A DNA stretch of 64,000 nucleotides, from NCBI GenBank assembly GCA_034638255.1, contig JAWPGT010000013.1, positions 558,001 to 622,000 of the forward strand, in the 5' to 3' direction. Below the pieces are notes generated by a model. That model was not told the DNA's origin and made no database searches. It was given only the letters and a program-made list of their open reading frames with translations. Shown here in pieces: positions 47,167 through 59,023 of this stretch. Numbering within the stretch: the first letter of the stretch is position 1; each line of letters opens with the position of its first letter. The stretch is from Coprinus comatus. Its lineage: Eukaryota; Basidiomycota; Agaricomycetes; Agaricales; Agaricaceae. The translations under genes were made by a program, and so were the position numbers.

Positions 47167-50100
47167 TCATGCAACACGAGCTTGCACCTCTTCCAACGTT
47201 ATAAATAGCGCTTCAAATTCCTCAGGTGTCTGACCAATGACACCAAACGCTTCCTGGCACGTTTTTCCAAGTTTTTCCAGCTCCTGGGTAACCCCCTTCA
47301 TCGTAAGAGCATAGGCAAAAAAGAGAAGCTGTCTAGAACCTTTGACCCTTCGATTCTTGACAACATCCAAATTTCGAATTGCGTCCACCTGTATACAACG
47401 AAATCAAAAGAATCATCTTATTATGAGGGGTTGATTCGGCTTACCAAATTCTGTCGAGCTTTCTCAGCTGGTGGAAGGTAAGGTGGCAGGGGAGCCTTTG
47501 ACCTAAAGGCGGATGCTAGGGTTGAAAAACCCAGTATGATATTCCCGACCATTTCACGACGTTCCTTGTTGACAGGAATGATGAAATCTTGTCGAACGGA
47601 CTACGCACTGTGTTAGTATAGCAATAAGGAGAAAACTAAGAAGTCACATGCTGTGTGCCTGATCTCATGGTTAATAGCATATTACCACCTAATCTCTATA
47701 ATTGAACCCACCATTCTTCCTTTGTGGTGACGCATCTCATACTATGGAGTCGGTCGAGAATTGTCTGCAGACTTGTCAAGATAGTGCGATATAGTTGAAC
47801 CGGGAAAGGACCCTTAAGCCGAGGCTCATGAACAGTCTGAGCAAGCAAGCCTTGAAGCTCAATTAATTTAATTTGTAAATGGAGTTCCCTGTAAATATGT
47901 CAGAGGTGTTCTGAGAACTGAGTGGGACACTAACATTGCCAAAAATTCCTGTATAGAGCCCCTCATCTTGATATCTTGGCCGGTTTGGAGCATGGCTACC
48001 ATCTCAGAATCTGGTGTGACTCCCCCATCTGGCCTGACCTCTGGGGAATAGGAATTGGAGGCAACCAAGCGAGTATATAGCCAGCCTAGATTAAGACAAA
48101 ACCTGGTAGAGGTGATTAATATATCTGAGGTTCAACGAGGGACCACTAGGCACTTACTCTCCCAGGGCACGGCTCAATTCTCTTCTTGCTTCGGACGGCC
48201 ACCAAAACCTGGAGATGAAAGCAGCCCAAAGCACTCCACCAGTCACAGCTAATGCGCGATGTAATGCTACATCCAAAACAGAAACATCCTTTTGACGAAG
48301 ATTATAACTACAACAAATGTAAGAGTCGGGACTTGATCACAAAAAAGTGAGAACCCACCAGTACAAGCAAGTCAAGTTATAGGTCAATAACACAAAACGG
48401 GAGGCAGATGTATACTTGGGTTGAGAGACAGCAATGTGAAAGCAAGGTAACGAAAACAAGAACCCAATTATGGGAAGAATAATTGCATTGTCAGGAAATG
48501 CGGAATAAACTCCAGCAGCAACGGCAGCACCGAATCTATGATTCTTGATGTAAATCTTCGCTCAATGTTTACTATAACTTGACTTACAAAGTTCCAAGAA
48601 CACGCTGTAAGCTGAGATAATTTGTCTGTCGCCAACATATTAATATCACTGGCAAAGTACAGAAACTCGTGGCATTACTTACTGCTCCAATTGTTGGAGA
48701 GATGACAACAAAAAACTGAGTTTGTTTATTCAGTTGACCACCATTGCCTTGACGAAATATACACTTACTGAAATCAAAGCCCAGTCACCCCAGTATTGCA
48801 CAAAGATAGGTCGAGTTGCATTGTAAAAGGCTGGTGCGGCCAGCAGAGCAGTAGCCATACCGGCCTTTAATGCAAACTTAAAGTCCCTTTCCTGCATCCT
48901 TGCTCCAATGGACCACAGTCTTTGTTTGAAACGTCCAATAAAGGTCAAATCTTTACGGGAAGGTGTTTGGATTGTATTAGGTGCATGGGGTCTTATCTTT
49001 GGAAAACCAGGATGGGCAATCCGATGCTCTGGGATAAGGTACAACGCTGGAAAAAGGGGTCAGATATGGTTGCTGGAAATATATTTATTGCTCCACGTAC
49101 ATAATCTCTTTTTTATCCCAGTTCTTCGCCGTTGCATTAACTTTTCTTTTCTCCGAGAACGACAATAGTTGAAAGGTTTTATGAGGAACCTTTTAATTGC
49201 TTGTGCTATCCAGTACCATCGTCGAATTCGTCGTTGCTCGCACTCATATATCCTTTCCATAGCATCGACTAGCGACACTAATTCACGGGAAAATTCTTGT
49301 AGTGTAAAGATGAAACTACTCTTATCAGACCAAGTGATGGGACTATGAGATGTGGGTAACTCACAAGTAAACCACGAATACTTGTTCATGATCATTGGAG
49401 GCCAATAAAACATTTTTCTCATCTATACCATGGCTGGTATCCGGATCGGAATTCAGATGGGAACGCAAAGCGGACGGTCGAGAAAAGTCACTTCGTCTAT
49501 ATAGTCTCAGGAGGGCATGGTTTGACGTGCTGTCGAACCTGACTAGTGCCTTTTCAATTGCATCAATGAAATCTTCGAATGCAGGCGGTTGTATAGAATC
49601 TTGATCTTGATTTTTTGTAACGCGTGACTTCAAGAAAGCTTCTCGCAAATGGTTGAGGGTTGTTGTGCACACCGTCTACGGAAAGGGTTAATGAGTGGAT
49701 AAAGTGATTGGTAGAGAAAATAACTCAACGGATAGTGCCTTGAGCGGTGGCCCAACCTCATCTACAAGGGCACCGAACATTTCAGCTGCCGTTTCCAGAA
49801 GAACACCTTCATCTTCTGGTATGTGCAGCTCAGCGATATGAATGTCCTTTCCTTTTCCTTTTTGAGCCCTAAGTCTCGTGAGTTCATACTGCAATCTTGT
49901 TCCGCTCCTCAGCCCATTTAGATGCTGGGCGAGACGATTTAACGAATCTACAGCATCTTCGTATGCCTTTTTCCTGCGTGTGACGCGGAGAGAGGCCTTA
50001 ATTCCAAGGACATTACTGTCGTCCCCACTATCCATCCACTCCTTTTTTGCTTCGGCTAGATTCCTCTTCAGACTTGTAAAACTGCTTTGGTGGTTGTCGA

Positions 50101-51739
50101 TAGCCTGTTGGACTTTCTCGAGGCCTGTCTTCTTGATATATGTCTCATTTTCCAACAAGAAGCCATTGGTTAACATTGAAAGAACCGTAGAAAATGAATC
50201 CAGAGTTTTTGCCATGTCGATTTGAAGGTTCGAAGTAGCAGTTTGAGGCCATATGAGATAGCAAATGAGGTTCGATATCATAGAGCCGCATATAACGATA
50301 GTAGAGACTCCCATCAAGGTCTGAAAACCGCCTTCCTTGACAATGCTATTGCCCGAAGGTCAAACGTGCATTGAGATCAAAAGGGATATATAGGACTTAC
50401 ACGACAAATATGATAATAGCAGTCATGCTACATGCTGCAATAATTACTTTAGGTCTTTTTCAGTATCTTTCGTGACTGTTAGTTTACCTGTGTTGAAGGA
50501 AGGACTGGCCTATTGAATATGTTTAGAAATATTGCGTTTACACAGAATGCGGAAGCGATACCTACCATCCATACTTTCATCCACGCAACAATACTCATAC
50601 TCACTCCAAGCCACGCTAACGCCATGATATCCCCGAGCCATTCCCAACCGGGTTTATGCTCAAGCCACCAAAACATCGACATTGATGACCCACACACAAA
50701 TATGGAGTAGAGAAGGCCAAAAACACAGTACAAATCCGCTTCGATCATCGCACCGACCGTCTTCGCTGGATTGAAGTAAACAGCGCTACAGAGACGGTAT
50801 TAATGTTGTATAAGACGATGAATAGGTTGGGAGGGCGTACATAGTAGCAACCATATGCGCACTAGGGGAAGGACCGCTCGAGCCACGACCATAAGATGTT
50901 AGATCACCGATGAAATCAGAGAGAATGGGTGAAAAGGTGAATAACGAGCTGACTAGGTAGGCGATAGCACATTTTAGAACATTTCTCTGTACGAGCGTAA
51001 GTGTCGGAAGTTTTCTCAATGAAAACCACTTCCGCTTTGCTTTGTCTACAACATTTTCTACGCCAGTTACGCCTGGAACTCCCGTGGTGGCGGGTGCAGT
51101 GGGCGGGACAATATCTTCGTCACACTCCGAGTCGTATTCAGGTGCATCGATCATTGAATCCAACGCTTCAGGGGGTTGAAGTGCGCCTCTCTCCCCTCCA
51201 TCGGTGTGTGATAAAGGACTATACTTCGGCGGGTTCATGAGGTGTGAACTATGGTTTGTTGGACTCGATGGTATTTGGCCTTCATTTTCCATCATTTGCG
51301 TAAAAAGTGACCATTCGTGGGCGGGAGTGGTGGTGTGGTTGCGCTGCGCGAGCTGCTTTAAATGATTGGATAAACGGGTCGCAACATATTCTCTGCTTCT
51401 TGCACCTAGGGAAACGTCCAGTGGAGACGAAACAGTGCGATTACCCAGTCTGGGCCTCTGAGGTGGTCTACTAGTACTCGTACCGATAGCGCTTTGACTC
51501 GCCCCTATATCTTGATTTTGTAGTTGTGCCGGGTTAGTCCCGCTCATAAACGTTGTCGCCACCGCCGATATGGATGATTGGGAAACAAATTCTGGCATGT
51601 CATCTGGAGAACCATAGAAGTGACTGGTTGTGAGCCCAGTGTGGCTCGACTCTATTGATTGGCTCGAATTCTGGTCGTTCTCTTCGCAGTAATGGATGCG
51701 GTCAATATTGATTGGCTGGGTTCTCGAGTCCGAGGCCAT
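47167..51739 (-). CDS. BRE4-like FUSC/aromatic acid exporter family membrane protein
   Basis: Large membrane protein (roughly 1,050 residues) of the fungal brefeldin A-sensitivity/ArAE family, two sets of membrane helices separated by cytosolic domains. Starts MASDSRTQPINIDRIHY. A 250-residue Ser/Pro-rich N-region precedes LTLVQRNVLKCAIAYLVSSL, AVYFNPAKTVGAMIEADLYC, GLLYSIFVCGSSMSMFWW and GVSTIVICGSMISNLICYLI. A charged helical region follows (KKTGLEKVQQAIDNHQSSF). The second set begins FKFALKAGMATALLAAPAFY, then RPIFVQYWGDWALISFFVVI, SPTIGATNYLSLQRVLGT and ALAVTGGVLWAAFISRFWWP. Ends ITLEEVQARVA. Yeast BRE4 affects brefeldin sensitivity and endocytosis; transport of organic anions is suggested by family only. 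More than 15 introns. Confidence 0.9.
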
Positions 51740-52575
51740 TACGAGAGTTCAATAGTCGGAATAGATGCCACGGTCATGAAATCGTGCACGCGAATTCAAG
51801 GACAGTTGCCAGTCTGGGTTACGAGGCGGCCAAGGAGTAAGAAAGGTAGTTATATATAGTCGCAGTCTCCAGACAGACGACACGCAGTGACAAAGAGGGA
51901 GACTCAACGTAGTGACCACGTGCGGTGATATCAAAACACCAATTAGTATGAAACAAGGGGCGAATTATTATGAAAATATTTACAAAACTACTTGTAATAC
52001 TAAAAAAAAAAACTGAAAGAATGAAGTAATACTACTATAGTAAGCGAGAAGTGGCAATGGTGATGCCAATGCTATGTATATAGTCCATAAATTTGAATAT
52101 AAAAGTGTCCCCAAGGTACATACGAACTATTACGATGTAGAAGTTTAGAACAATAATGTCCGAAAATGCGTCCAAGTCCATAACAAGAAGGCGTGGTATA
52201 GTCCATCAGCTTCAAAGGTAGGGTGTCCGGTGAAAAAAAAAAAAAAACTAGAGATACAACAATCGTAGCGGATTATTTTATTAATATAAAGTCCTGAGCG
52301 AGTAGAAAAATTCGATGTCCGAATCGGTGGTCCATGGAAGAATCAAAAGAGTCCGCGTCATAAACAAGGATGGAAAATGTTTGAGCAAGGGAAAGGTCAA
52401 TTATCAACAATAAAAACGTGAACGATCAGGTAGCGAAAATCCGAAAAGATCCTTCACAAATAGGCAGAAAAACGAAGTGTCCAAAGGAAAGGTCCAAGCG
52501 CATCGAGGTCAGGTCCGTATGGAAGTAGTAATAGTATTAATCCGGAAAAGTCCATCTAAATGAAGAGATAAGTCA
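51740..52575. other. Intergenic between BRE4-like gene and Zn2Cys6 factor
   Basis: 836 bp. The right part (52083-52553) holds the GGAC array described separately and is probably the 3' UTR of the factor gene. A-runs lie at 52002-52012 and 52234-52247. The left part is the promoter of the BRE4-like gene, with TATATA-like sequence near 51851. No coding frame seen. Confidence 0.5.
52083..52553 (-). repeat. Strand-biased array of 15 GGAC tetramers in probable 3' UTR
   Basis: On the minus (mRNA) strand GGAC occurs 15 times in 471 nt; plus-strand GTCC at 52083, 52107, 52158, 52170, 52176, 52201, 52225, 52291, 52317, 52330, 52351, 52479, 52492, 52513 and 52550. I find no copy in the opposite orientation. 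Random expectation is about two per strand. Spacing is irregular (6 to 128 nt) and flanks are A-rich on the plus strand. It begins 23 nt after the factor's stop codon. Confidence 0.7.
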
Positions 52576-54782
52576 TCATAGAAGTCGTTTCTGAAGTTTG
52601 TTCAGAGTTGGCGCTGTATGAAATCAGTTGAATCATCCGCGTCCCATTTTTGAAATAAATAAAACATACTAATAACTGGATACCGGGCTGCGAAGTGGTT
52701 CATGACATGGAATACGATATTAAGTTCGCAGCGGACTTCTGTGGTCATGTTGACCCAGGTAGACTCCAAAGCGTCCAATTCATTAACAAGACGATCGGCA
52801 ACCGTAGTCCAACAAGGCTGAGAGGAAGTTAACTAGATGTAAGGTTTGCTGGAACTGATTCTACGTACTGCGAGAACCGGGTCAAGGAATGGGTAATCCT
52901 GTTCTGTAATGTGCTTCATAACCTCTACACAAGCTCTTGTAGCAGCGGAGCATTTGTCGAAAGAGATTTGTTGATCATGAGCGGATGCGCGGTGGAGATG
53001 AATGATGGCACAATTCGCAAGCGTATGTGCTAGGATGAGACTATGTCTTTCGACGACCTGGTTCAACTGACTGATTGGAACCAACATTGAGATGAAAAGA
53101 CAGATAGTTTGGTCGAATTTGACTATCTCATCGGACAATCTACCAGTTTGTTTCAATCCAGGAAGACCTCATAATAGGATTCCTTTAATATCAACATGCA
53201 GAAGGGTTTTTTTAGAGTTACATACCTGCAAGGATATCCGCGTGGGCAAGAAGTGCGGATGCTTTAGCACGTAGCGCCAATGCCGAGAAGCCCCCAGATG
53301 AAACGTCCCCGCTGAGAAATGCACGAACCGTTGGTATCGATGTTCGGTTGATATGACCCTGAAGCATGGTCACTTTCAACAGGCATTCAGATGGAGAGAG
53401 AGTTCTCCCATTGAGACATACTGTTTCGTAATCATTCAGTTCTTGTGGCCATGGACAACTTATTATGCTCCTAGTATCGGGACCGTCGGATATGATAGCT
53501 GGTCTTTGTAGGAAAGCGGACCAGCAACGATCAAGAGTAAAAACTTGCCAGAATGCAAAAACGTGTGCATCTTCCCAGCATCCCGACTTGATCGGTTTAA
53601 GGTCAAAATCCTCGAATTCAGTGCTAGACAACCAGAGATCATGTTGAAATGGTGCTCGACTTAGCCCAGCTTGCACTGCCAACGCTGCTGCTCCACTCGC
53701 ATGGTAACCTCCCTCACACATTCTACCATTGGCCAAAAAGTACATTGATAACAAGCAGGATGCTTGTATAACGTCAACGATTCGGTCAGTTAATTTCAAT
53801 GCATCTGGCAAGGCATCGAGGACAAGTTGCAGGTATTGATCTTCATTTTGACATAGAGGGTCCGGCCGCGACACAAAACAAGCCCATAGGTAGATCGAAT
53901 TCATAAGAACTGGATGGGGTTGTTCGATGGAAGGATTGTGCAGGCATTCTCGCAGACGATTAATATCAAGACCTAGGCCGCACTGGCTTTGGTGTGGAGC
54001 GAAAATATCAAGGCTGGGAAAAATGCAGTGTGAGCATACGGAAACAATAGAACAAATAAAGACATACAGCATCGCGCTCAGTTCTATGGATGGGTTGATT
54101 TGGGAACGGGGCTCCTCGAAGAAGATCTCTGAAATGAATGGAGACGGTGAAGGTGAAGGAACATTCTGCACAGCAGAATTAATTAATTTAAGGGTGGGGG
54201 AGAACATATCGATATATTTACCTGTACCCAGGTACCTGCCGGTGATGTTGGGGATCCTGGAGAAGAATATAATGAGATCTAGCCAGAAAAGTATTGGTAT
54301 GGTCTACCTGAGGGAAATGGAGACTGGGATACGGAGAGGAAGGTGCTATCTGGGGAGCCCAAAGAAGAGGCAGACGAGCCTGAACGAGAATGGCCATGGG
54401 GGTCATACAATGTGACTGCAGGGGAAGTATACTCTGGATCCTCTAACTCACGCACACGCCTCTCGAGACGGGCAATGGTCTCACGCATGATCTGTGTGCG
54501 AGTCTTGCCCTTTCCGTCGTCATACTCGCATGCATCTGGTTTCTTTGCGCGGGTGCATTGTTGGCAGGCAGGCTTGACACCATCACATTTCTAGCGGAGG
54601 AAGATGAGCAAATGATACGGCTGGGAGATGTGAAATTGCAGACCATTTTACGTTTTCTATAAAAGGAAGTATGAGTGGGTGGAATAACATAAGGATGGGG
54701 GAGAGTACCTGCAGCGCAGACATGCTTTGCCCCTTTGCAGAGTTGCCTGGGAAGGCTTCTCAGCTGGTGGTTTGTTTGCCAT
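52576..54782 (-). CDS. Fungal Zn2Cys6 transcription factor with middle homology region
   Basis: Sequence-specific nuclear regulator. The ATG at 54782 gives MANKPPAEKPSQATLQRGKA, then the cluster CLRCRRRKMKCDGVKP-ACQQC-TRAKKPDACEY (x2, x6, then x2 and a spaced last Cys), a linker DGKGKTRTQIMRE and a short coiled coil (TIARLERRVRELED). A Ser-rich region follows. The fungal-trans domain shows LMNSIYLWACFVSRPDPLC, VIQASCLLSMYFLANGRMCE, GGYHASGAAALAVQAGLSR, FAFWQVFTLDRCWSAFLQRP and HTLANCAIIHLHRASA. The C-terminus after two further introns is NIVFHVMNHFAARYPVIS ending LNKLQKRLL. This family is common in agarics and resembles nitrogen or lipid-utilisation regulators in architecture; targets are unknown. 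Its upstream region is G-rich on the coding strand and its 3' flank has the GGAC array. Confidence 0.88.
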
Positions 54783-55920
54783 TAATGAAAGAATATGATA
54801 TTTTGCGATGATAATCTATGTGGACGTGAGGACGGGAGGCTTAGCTTGGAAAGGGAAACCGAGAGAAAGGCTATGCATGCATAGAGAGGGGAATGGGGAG
54901 GAGTGGCCGGTAGAGAAGTAGATTCGCATAAATACACTCCGATATATGTCCTCGATGCACAGCCCTTCCTAATCCGGTATCCCTGATCTCTTCTCCCCAC
55001 CTCCTCTTCCCCCGCCCTTGCCCTGCCATCCCCTCCGCCCCTTCCCCTACACTGTCCACACACTGTCCACCCGTCCGTCCACCTCCTCCTCCTTGTCTCT
55101 TCCTCCCCCCCTCCCAGCCATCCCCCCTCCCATCACGGCCATCTAAGCCCGCACCTCTCGCTGCCGGACCGCACACTTATTCAACAAAGTACAACTACCC
55201 GCAAATAGCCGTGATCCCTCTCTTCTCCTGATCATCCTGACAGATCCTCAAACAACTCTGCTCCTCCCTCAGCGGCTCCTCCATCCCATCATGTGAATAT
55301 AGTGGACTCTGTGTCCTAGCAACTTCGGCATGACTACCTCCCAAGCAGTTCATCCATGATATTGATATTCAACTTGATCCCCCTTGTTTCTCAGATCTTC
55401 TTTTTACAGGTTTGTTCCTCCTTGGGAGTCTCGTGGCGTTCTTTCCCCGTGGGCGTCCGTAACTGCGGAACAATGTTGCTACTGAGACCTGGCTGAGACA
55501 CTAATCCTTGCTCCGTTTCAGCCCTGGAGTATATACTTTATGGGGTGGGCGTTACGCGTCTAGCCACGTTCCACCGTTCCATTATTAGCTGATGATTATC
55601 GGGTTCGTGCCTCAATCTAATCATATTTCCTCGATATAATAACACATACATACATATATACATACACACACCCACACAATGTCCTACTATAGAATATACT
55701 ACATCAGGGGGGTATCGTCTTCAGGCTTCAAGCTTCGAGTCTGGCGAAGACGTAACAAGAATCATGAAATGGAAATTCAAAAAAAGAAAGTATATCTCTG
55801 GGTATTATTAGATCGTTCGGACGGTGATCCAGTGATCCGATAACCTGCCAAAACCAAAACTCCATACGCATGGCTTATTCAAGTAATCGTCGGCTGTTAG
55901 CTGAATTGGTCATCAGATCT
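54783..55920. promoter_or_regulatory. Promoter/leader of Zn2Cys6 factor and 3' region of AFI1
   Basis: 1.14 kb. From 54960 to 55145 the plus strand is strongly pyrimidine-rich, so the factor's transcript strand is GA/G-rich here. Direct copies of CACTGTCCAC lie at about 55050-55070. Further right is CATA/TATACA-type microsatellite sequence (about 55645-55680). No protein-coding evidence. Confidence 0.45.
55009..55047 (-). promoter_or_regulatory. Potential G-quadruplex on the factor's coding strand
   Basis: The minus strand has six consecutive G-runs of 3-5 within 39 nt (plus-strand C-runs at 55009-55013, 55015-55017, 55021-55023, 55030-55033, 55038-55041, 55044-55047), with loops of 1-6 nt. 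This meets the usual G3+N1-7 rule. It lies about 230 bp upstream of the ATG at 54782. Confidence 0.5.
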
Positions 55921-58887
55921 TCAAAAGCTACCATTGACGACTGCGGAATTCGTGTGAATCCGGGGTGCAGTAGGCAGCGAAATGTGAAGTTCTTGTTGTT
56001 TTCGATCTTTAGCGTGTGCTTGCCTCACATAAGCATACCGTTGGAAATGATTCAAACCCTGAAGGAAAGAAACCCCGACCTCATCGCAAGAGAAGCATTA
56101 GCCAAAACGAGACAGTCAAATCAGGTGGACACATACAGGAAATACGCGAAGATTGTTGAAGAGGTCTACCGTTGCATCTCGTATCGCTTCTTTCTGGTGC
56201 AAGAGGCCAAAACCGAGGTGTAGCAATCCCTGACCTTGTGGCATCACATACGCCAACAGCTGTGCTGGTATCAGACGTTTGTTTTTGGATTATGATGTCG
56301 CAATCCATACCTCGACAACTTGTTCATATGTCTTAACATTATCAGCCAAACTCCGCATTATTGCAAATACCTCGGCATCCGATAGATGCTTTGCATGTCG
56401 TACTCTGAAAAGTTGGTGCAAGACATCAAACCCCTTGATTGCAGATGTAGCTATGAATTTCTCGTGGTCCTAAAGACAATAATGGAACATCAGCGACGAA
56501 CCTATGCAGAACATCATCATCCGCAACAATATCATGATGAATACGCACCGTTATACAGTATTGATAAGAACTGGATTTTCTCCAGGCCTCAATGCGATGT
56601 GCATTGGCAGCTAGTTCCCGCGAACATGTCGTTTCATCAGGAAAGGCAATGCCACTGCCCAATTTTGGTGATTGTCCAGAATTTTCCGAGAAGTAAGCAC
56701 TCAAATAACCAAACTTCGTGGATCCAGTTACTTCTTCTTCGTACCGAGAAGCCAGGCGCACGAAGCGTGCAACGTATTCGGTGAAACGCATTCGGACCAA
56801 GTTTTCCCCAAAATGATCCTCAATAGCAGCTCTAATCTGTAGCCAAATTTAGCACCTCTTAAGACACCCGCACAGGGCGGATGAACGTACGTCTTCAATG
56901 AAAATCCTATCGTTGTTCGAGATAATACCATCTGATTTCGATCCCTCTTTAAGCCGGCCGAGATCATCTTCTGAATTAATTGAGGACTCTGCCTTTAAAG
57001 TGCCCGACCGTGTGATAAGTGAAGCACCATACGAGGGTGTTCCAGCTGGCCACGTTGAATGAATGTCTTTCGCGATGGTAACATTTCCTGAGCTTATGTC
57101 AAAGAGTAAGTCCCATGCCCGAGAAGATTCGAATATGGGATTTGTGACGCCTGCGATGTATGCTGGTCTACACAAAGGAATCAGTTTAGGAACTTTGCAA
57201 GTGACAATACCAAGCTTACACTGATTCCCACTCTTCCCTATTTTCCAAGTTGGCATATGGAAAGGCTCTTTCAATGAACCCTCGAAGAACGATGCCACAT
57301 CCTGACGCAAGAGCACATGCAGATAACACGAAGTTCGAAACATCACCTGCTGGACGTTTGTGTCCCAAGAAAATGATTCTTTTCCCGGTAATCAAACCAT
57401 TGAACAAAATAATGATTGGATGAGTTTGTGGCCCGCTAGTATGGAGATGAGAGTGTATCGGTCCTGAAACTGATTGTGGTGAGTTGAAAACTTTGAATAA
57501 CGTTATTAGTGAATACTGAGCAATACAAGTCAACGTGAGAGAATATCATCCGGTTATTTTGTTAACACGCACATCTCCAACTTCCTCAGGGAAGGTTGCT
57601 AATGGCATTTTGATAGGTAAATGATGATCCTTGTATGTAGCAGTAGTGTGATAGAAATGTGTATCCTTTACCATGGCTTGTCGTAAATGCGCGTCGTAAT
57701 ACGAATGAGAAGCATTGATCTGTCGAGCCTGGTGTTCCCTACTCTGGGCATGTGATGATGACGACGATGCACCAGTTGACCGGCGTTTGCGAGAAGTGAC
57801 TGCGGTCCCAGCCGAAGAAGCTACGCTGTTAGTATCTCCTAAACCGCCATCCTTCGCAAGGTCGAGACCAGACTCATCTCCCACCCAAACAGCGCTTCCT
57901 CCAAGAGTGAATGACGAATCAGATGGAGATTGTTGTGATGCAGAGGAGCTTGACGCAGAAACAGTGGTGCTTGTTTCTGTATCAACTCGAGGATGGGTCC
58001 CATTGATTTTCTTCTCTTCTCCATCTTGATTCTTATCTTTGGTTCGCAGCACCTCGTCGAAACTGGTGATAGAGTCACCAGAATTTGTAGACTTGTGCAG
58101 ATTGCCCTTTGAGCCATTACTTGACTGCGAACTGGCCTGACAGAGCTTTTCGGCAAAGATATCTGTCCTATCGGATGAACGCATGACAAGTTTTTCCTGG
58201 CGTGTTAGAAGCGGCGCTGCAGATAAGTCCATAGAATTGACTGCATCAAACAACCTAGCAAGGCAGTCTTGTGAAGGATCCGAGAAATAATCCTCGATTG
58301 CCAATAGTAAAAAAGGCTAAAGGCATATTTGTTAGTTTAGTTGAGTACTTTACGGGGGAATAGTTACTTTGAAGATTTGGATGAATGAATGTCGCGTACA
58401 GATAGCAAGGGCTAAGACTTTGGCACCTCTAATGTTTCAGATGTAAATAGAAGTACAAGGGTTTTCAAAGAGATGCATACCTGTTTAGTGTCTTGTCATG
58501 TTTTGTCCGAACAAGGTTCAAAACACAAAGTAATTCTGGCCTATCCACCTTTCCACCAGGGGTTTCCGCGCCAGGTAGTTCAATGGATTTGACCTCAGGA
58601 GTGTCCAGAGCAAGAACGGGAGATATGGTGTTGAAAGAAGTTTGGTTCAGGAAAAAGACTGTCCAGTCGTCTAACTGTGCTTCAGCACCGTCCGGAAGCA
58701 TCGAGGTAGCAAGGAGGCTAATATATCGCAACTATCATGAGGTTTTTGAACGAAACCTGCAAAGATTCACTATTTACCTCTCATCAACACCAAGAGGCTG
58801 TGGAAATTGATACTTGATTTGGGGGCCTTCGTAGATATGGAATTCTGCGAGAAGAACGAACGAACAGTGGTTCCCAGAGCCAGCCAT
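55921..58887 (-). CDS. AFI1: AFI1-type Arf3-docking polarity protein (DENN-related)
   Basis: Yeast Afi1 binds Arf3-GTP and helps set polarity and vesicle traffic at the cortex. The ATG at 58887 gives MAGSGNHCSFVLLAEFHIYE, then GPQIKYQFPQPLGVDE and SLLATSMLPDGAEAQLDDWT, the Afi1 docking region, followed by LLCVLNLVRTKHDKTLNRGA and VLALAICTRHSFIQIFKP. A Ser-rich linker (57720-58030) precedes YSLITLFKVFN, HPIIILFNGLITGKRIIFLG, VSNFVLSACALASGCG and RAFPYANLENREEWES, a stabilisation-of-polarity-axis/DENN-type region. Splicing then gives QYCITDHEKFIATSAIKGFD, VMPQGQGLLHLGFGLLHQKE and a basic end RYAYVRQAHAKDRKQQE. Stop at 55921. The C-terminal junctions were resolved by phase. It is a candidate partner of the pathway served by the Sec7 gene at 27.9 kb. 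Confidence 0.88.
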
Positions 58888-59023
58888 TAGCTGAGTATGA
58901 GGGGAAGATGTGTTGACGTAAGCAGAACAAATATGAAGTGACATTGTTCGGACAAAAACAAAAATAGCCCCAAGTTCAAAACTTCCTCAGCTAACCGTCT
59001 TACCTGACCCTACAACTTACCAC

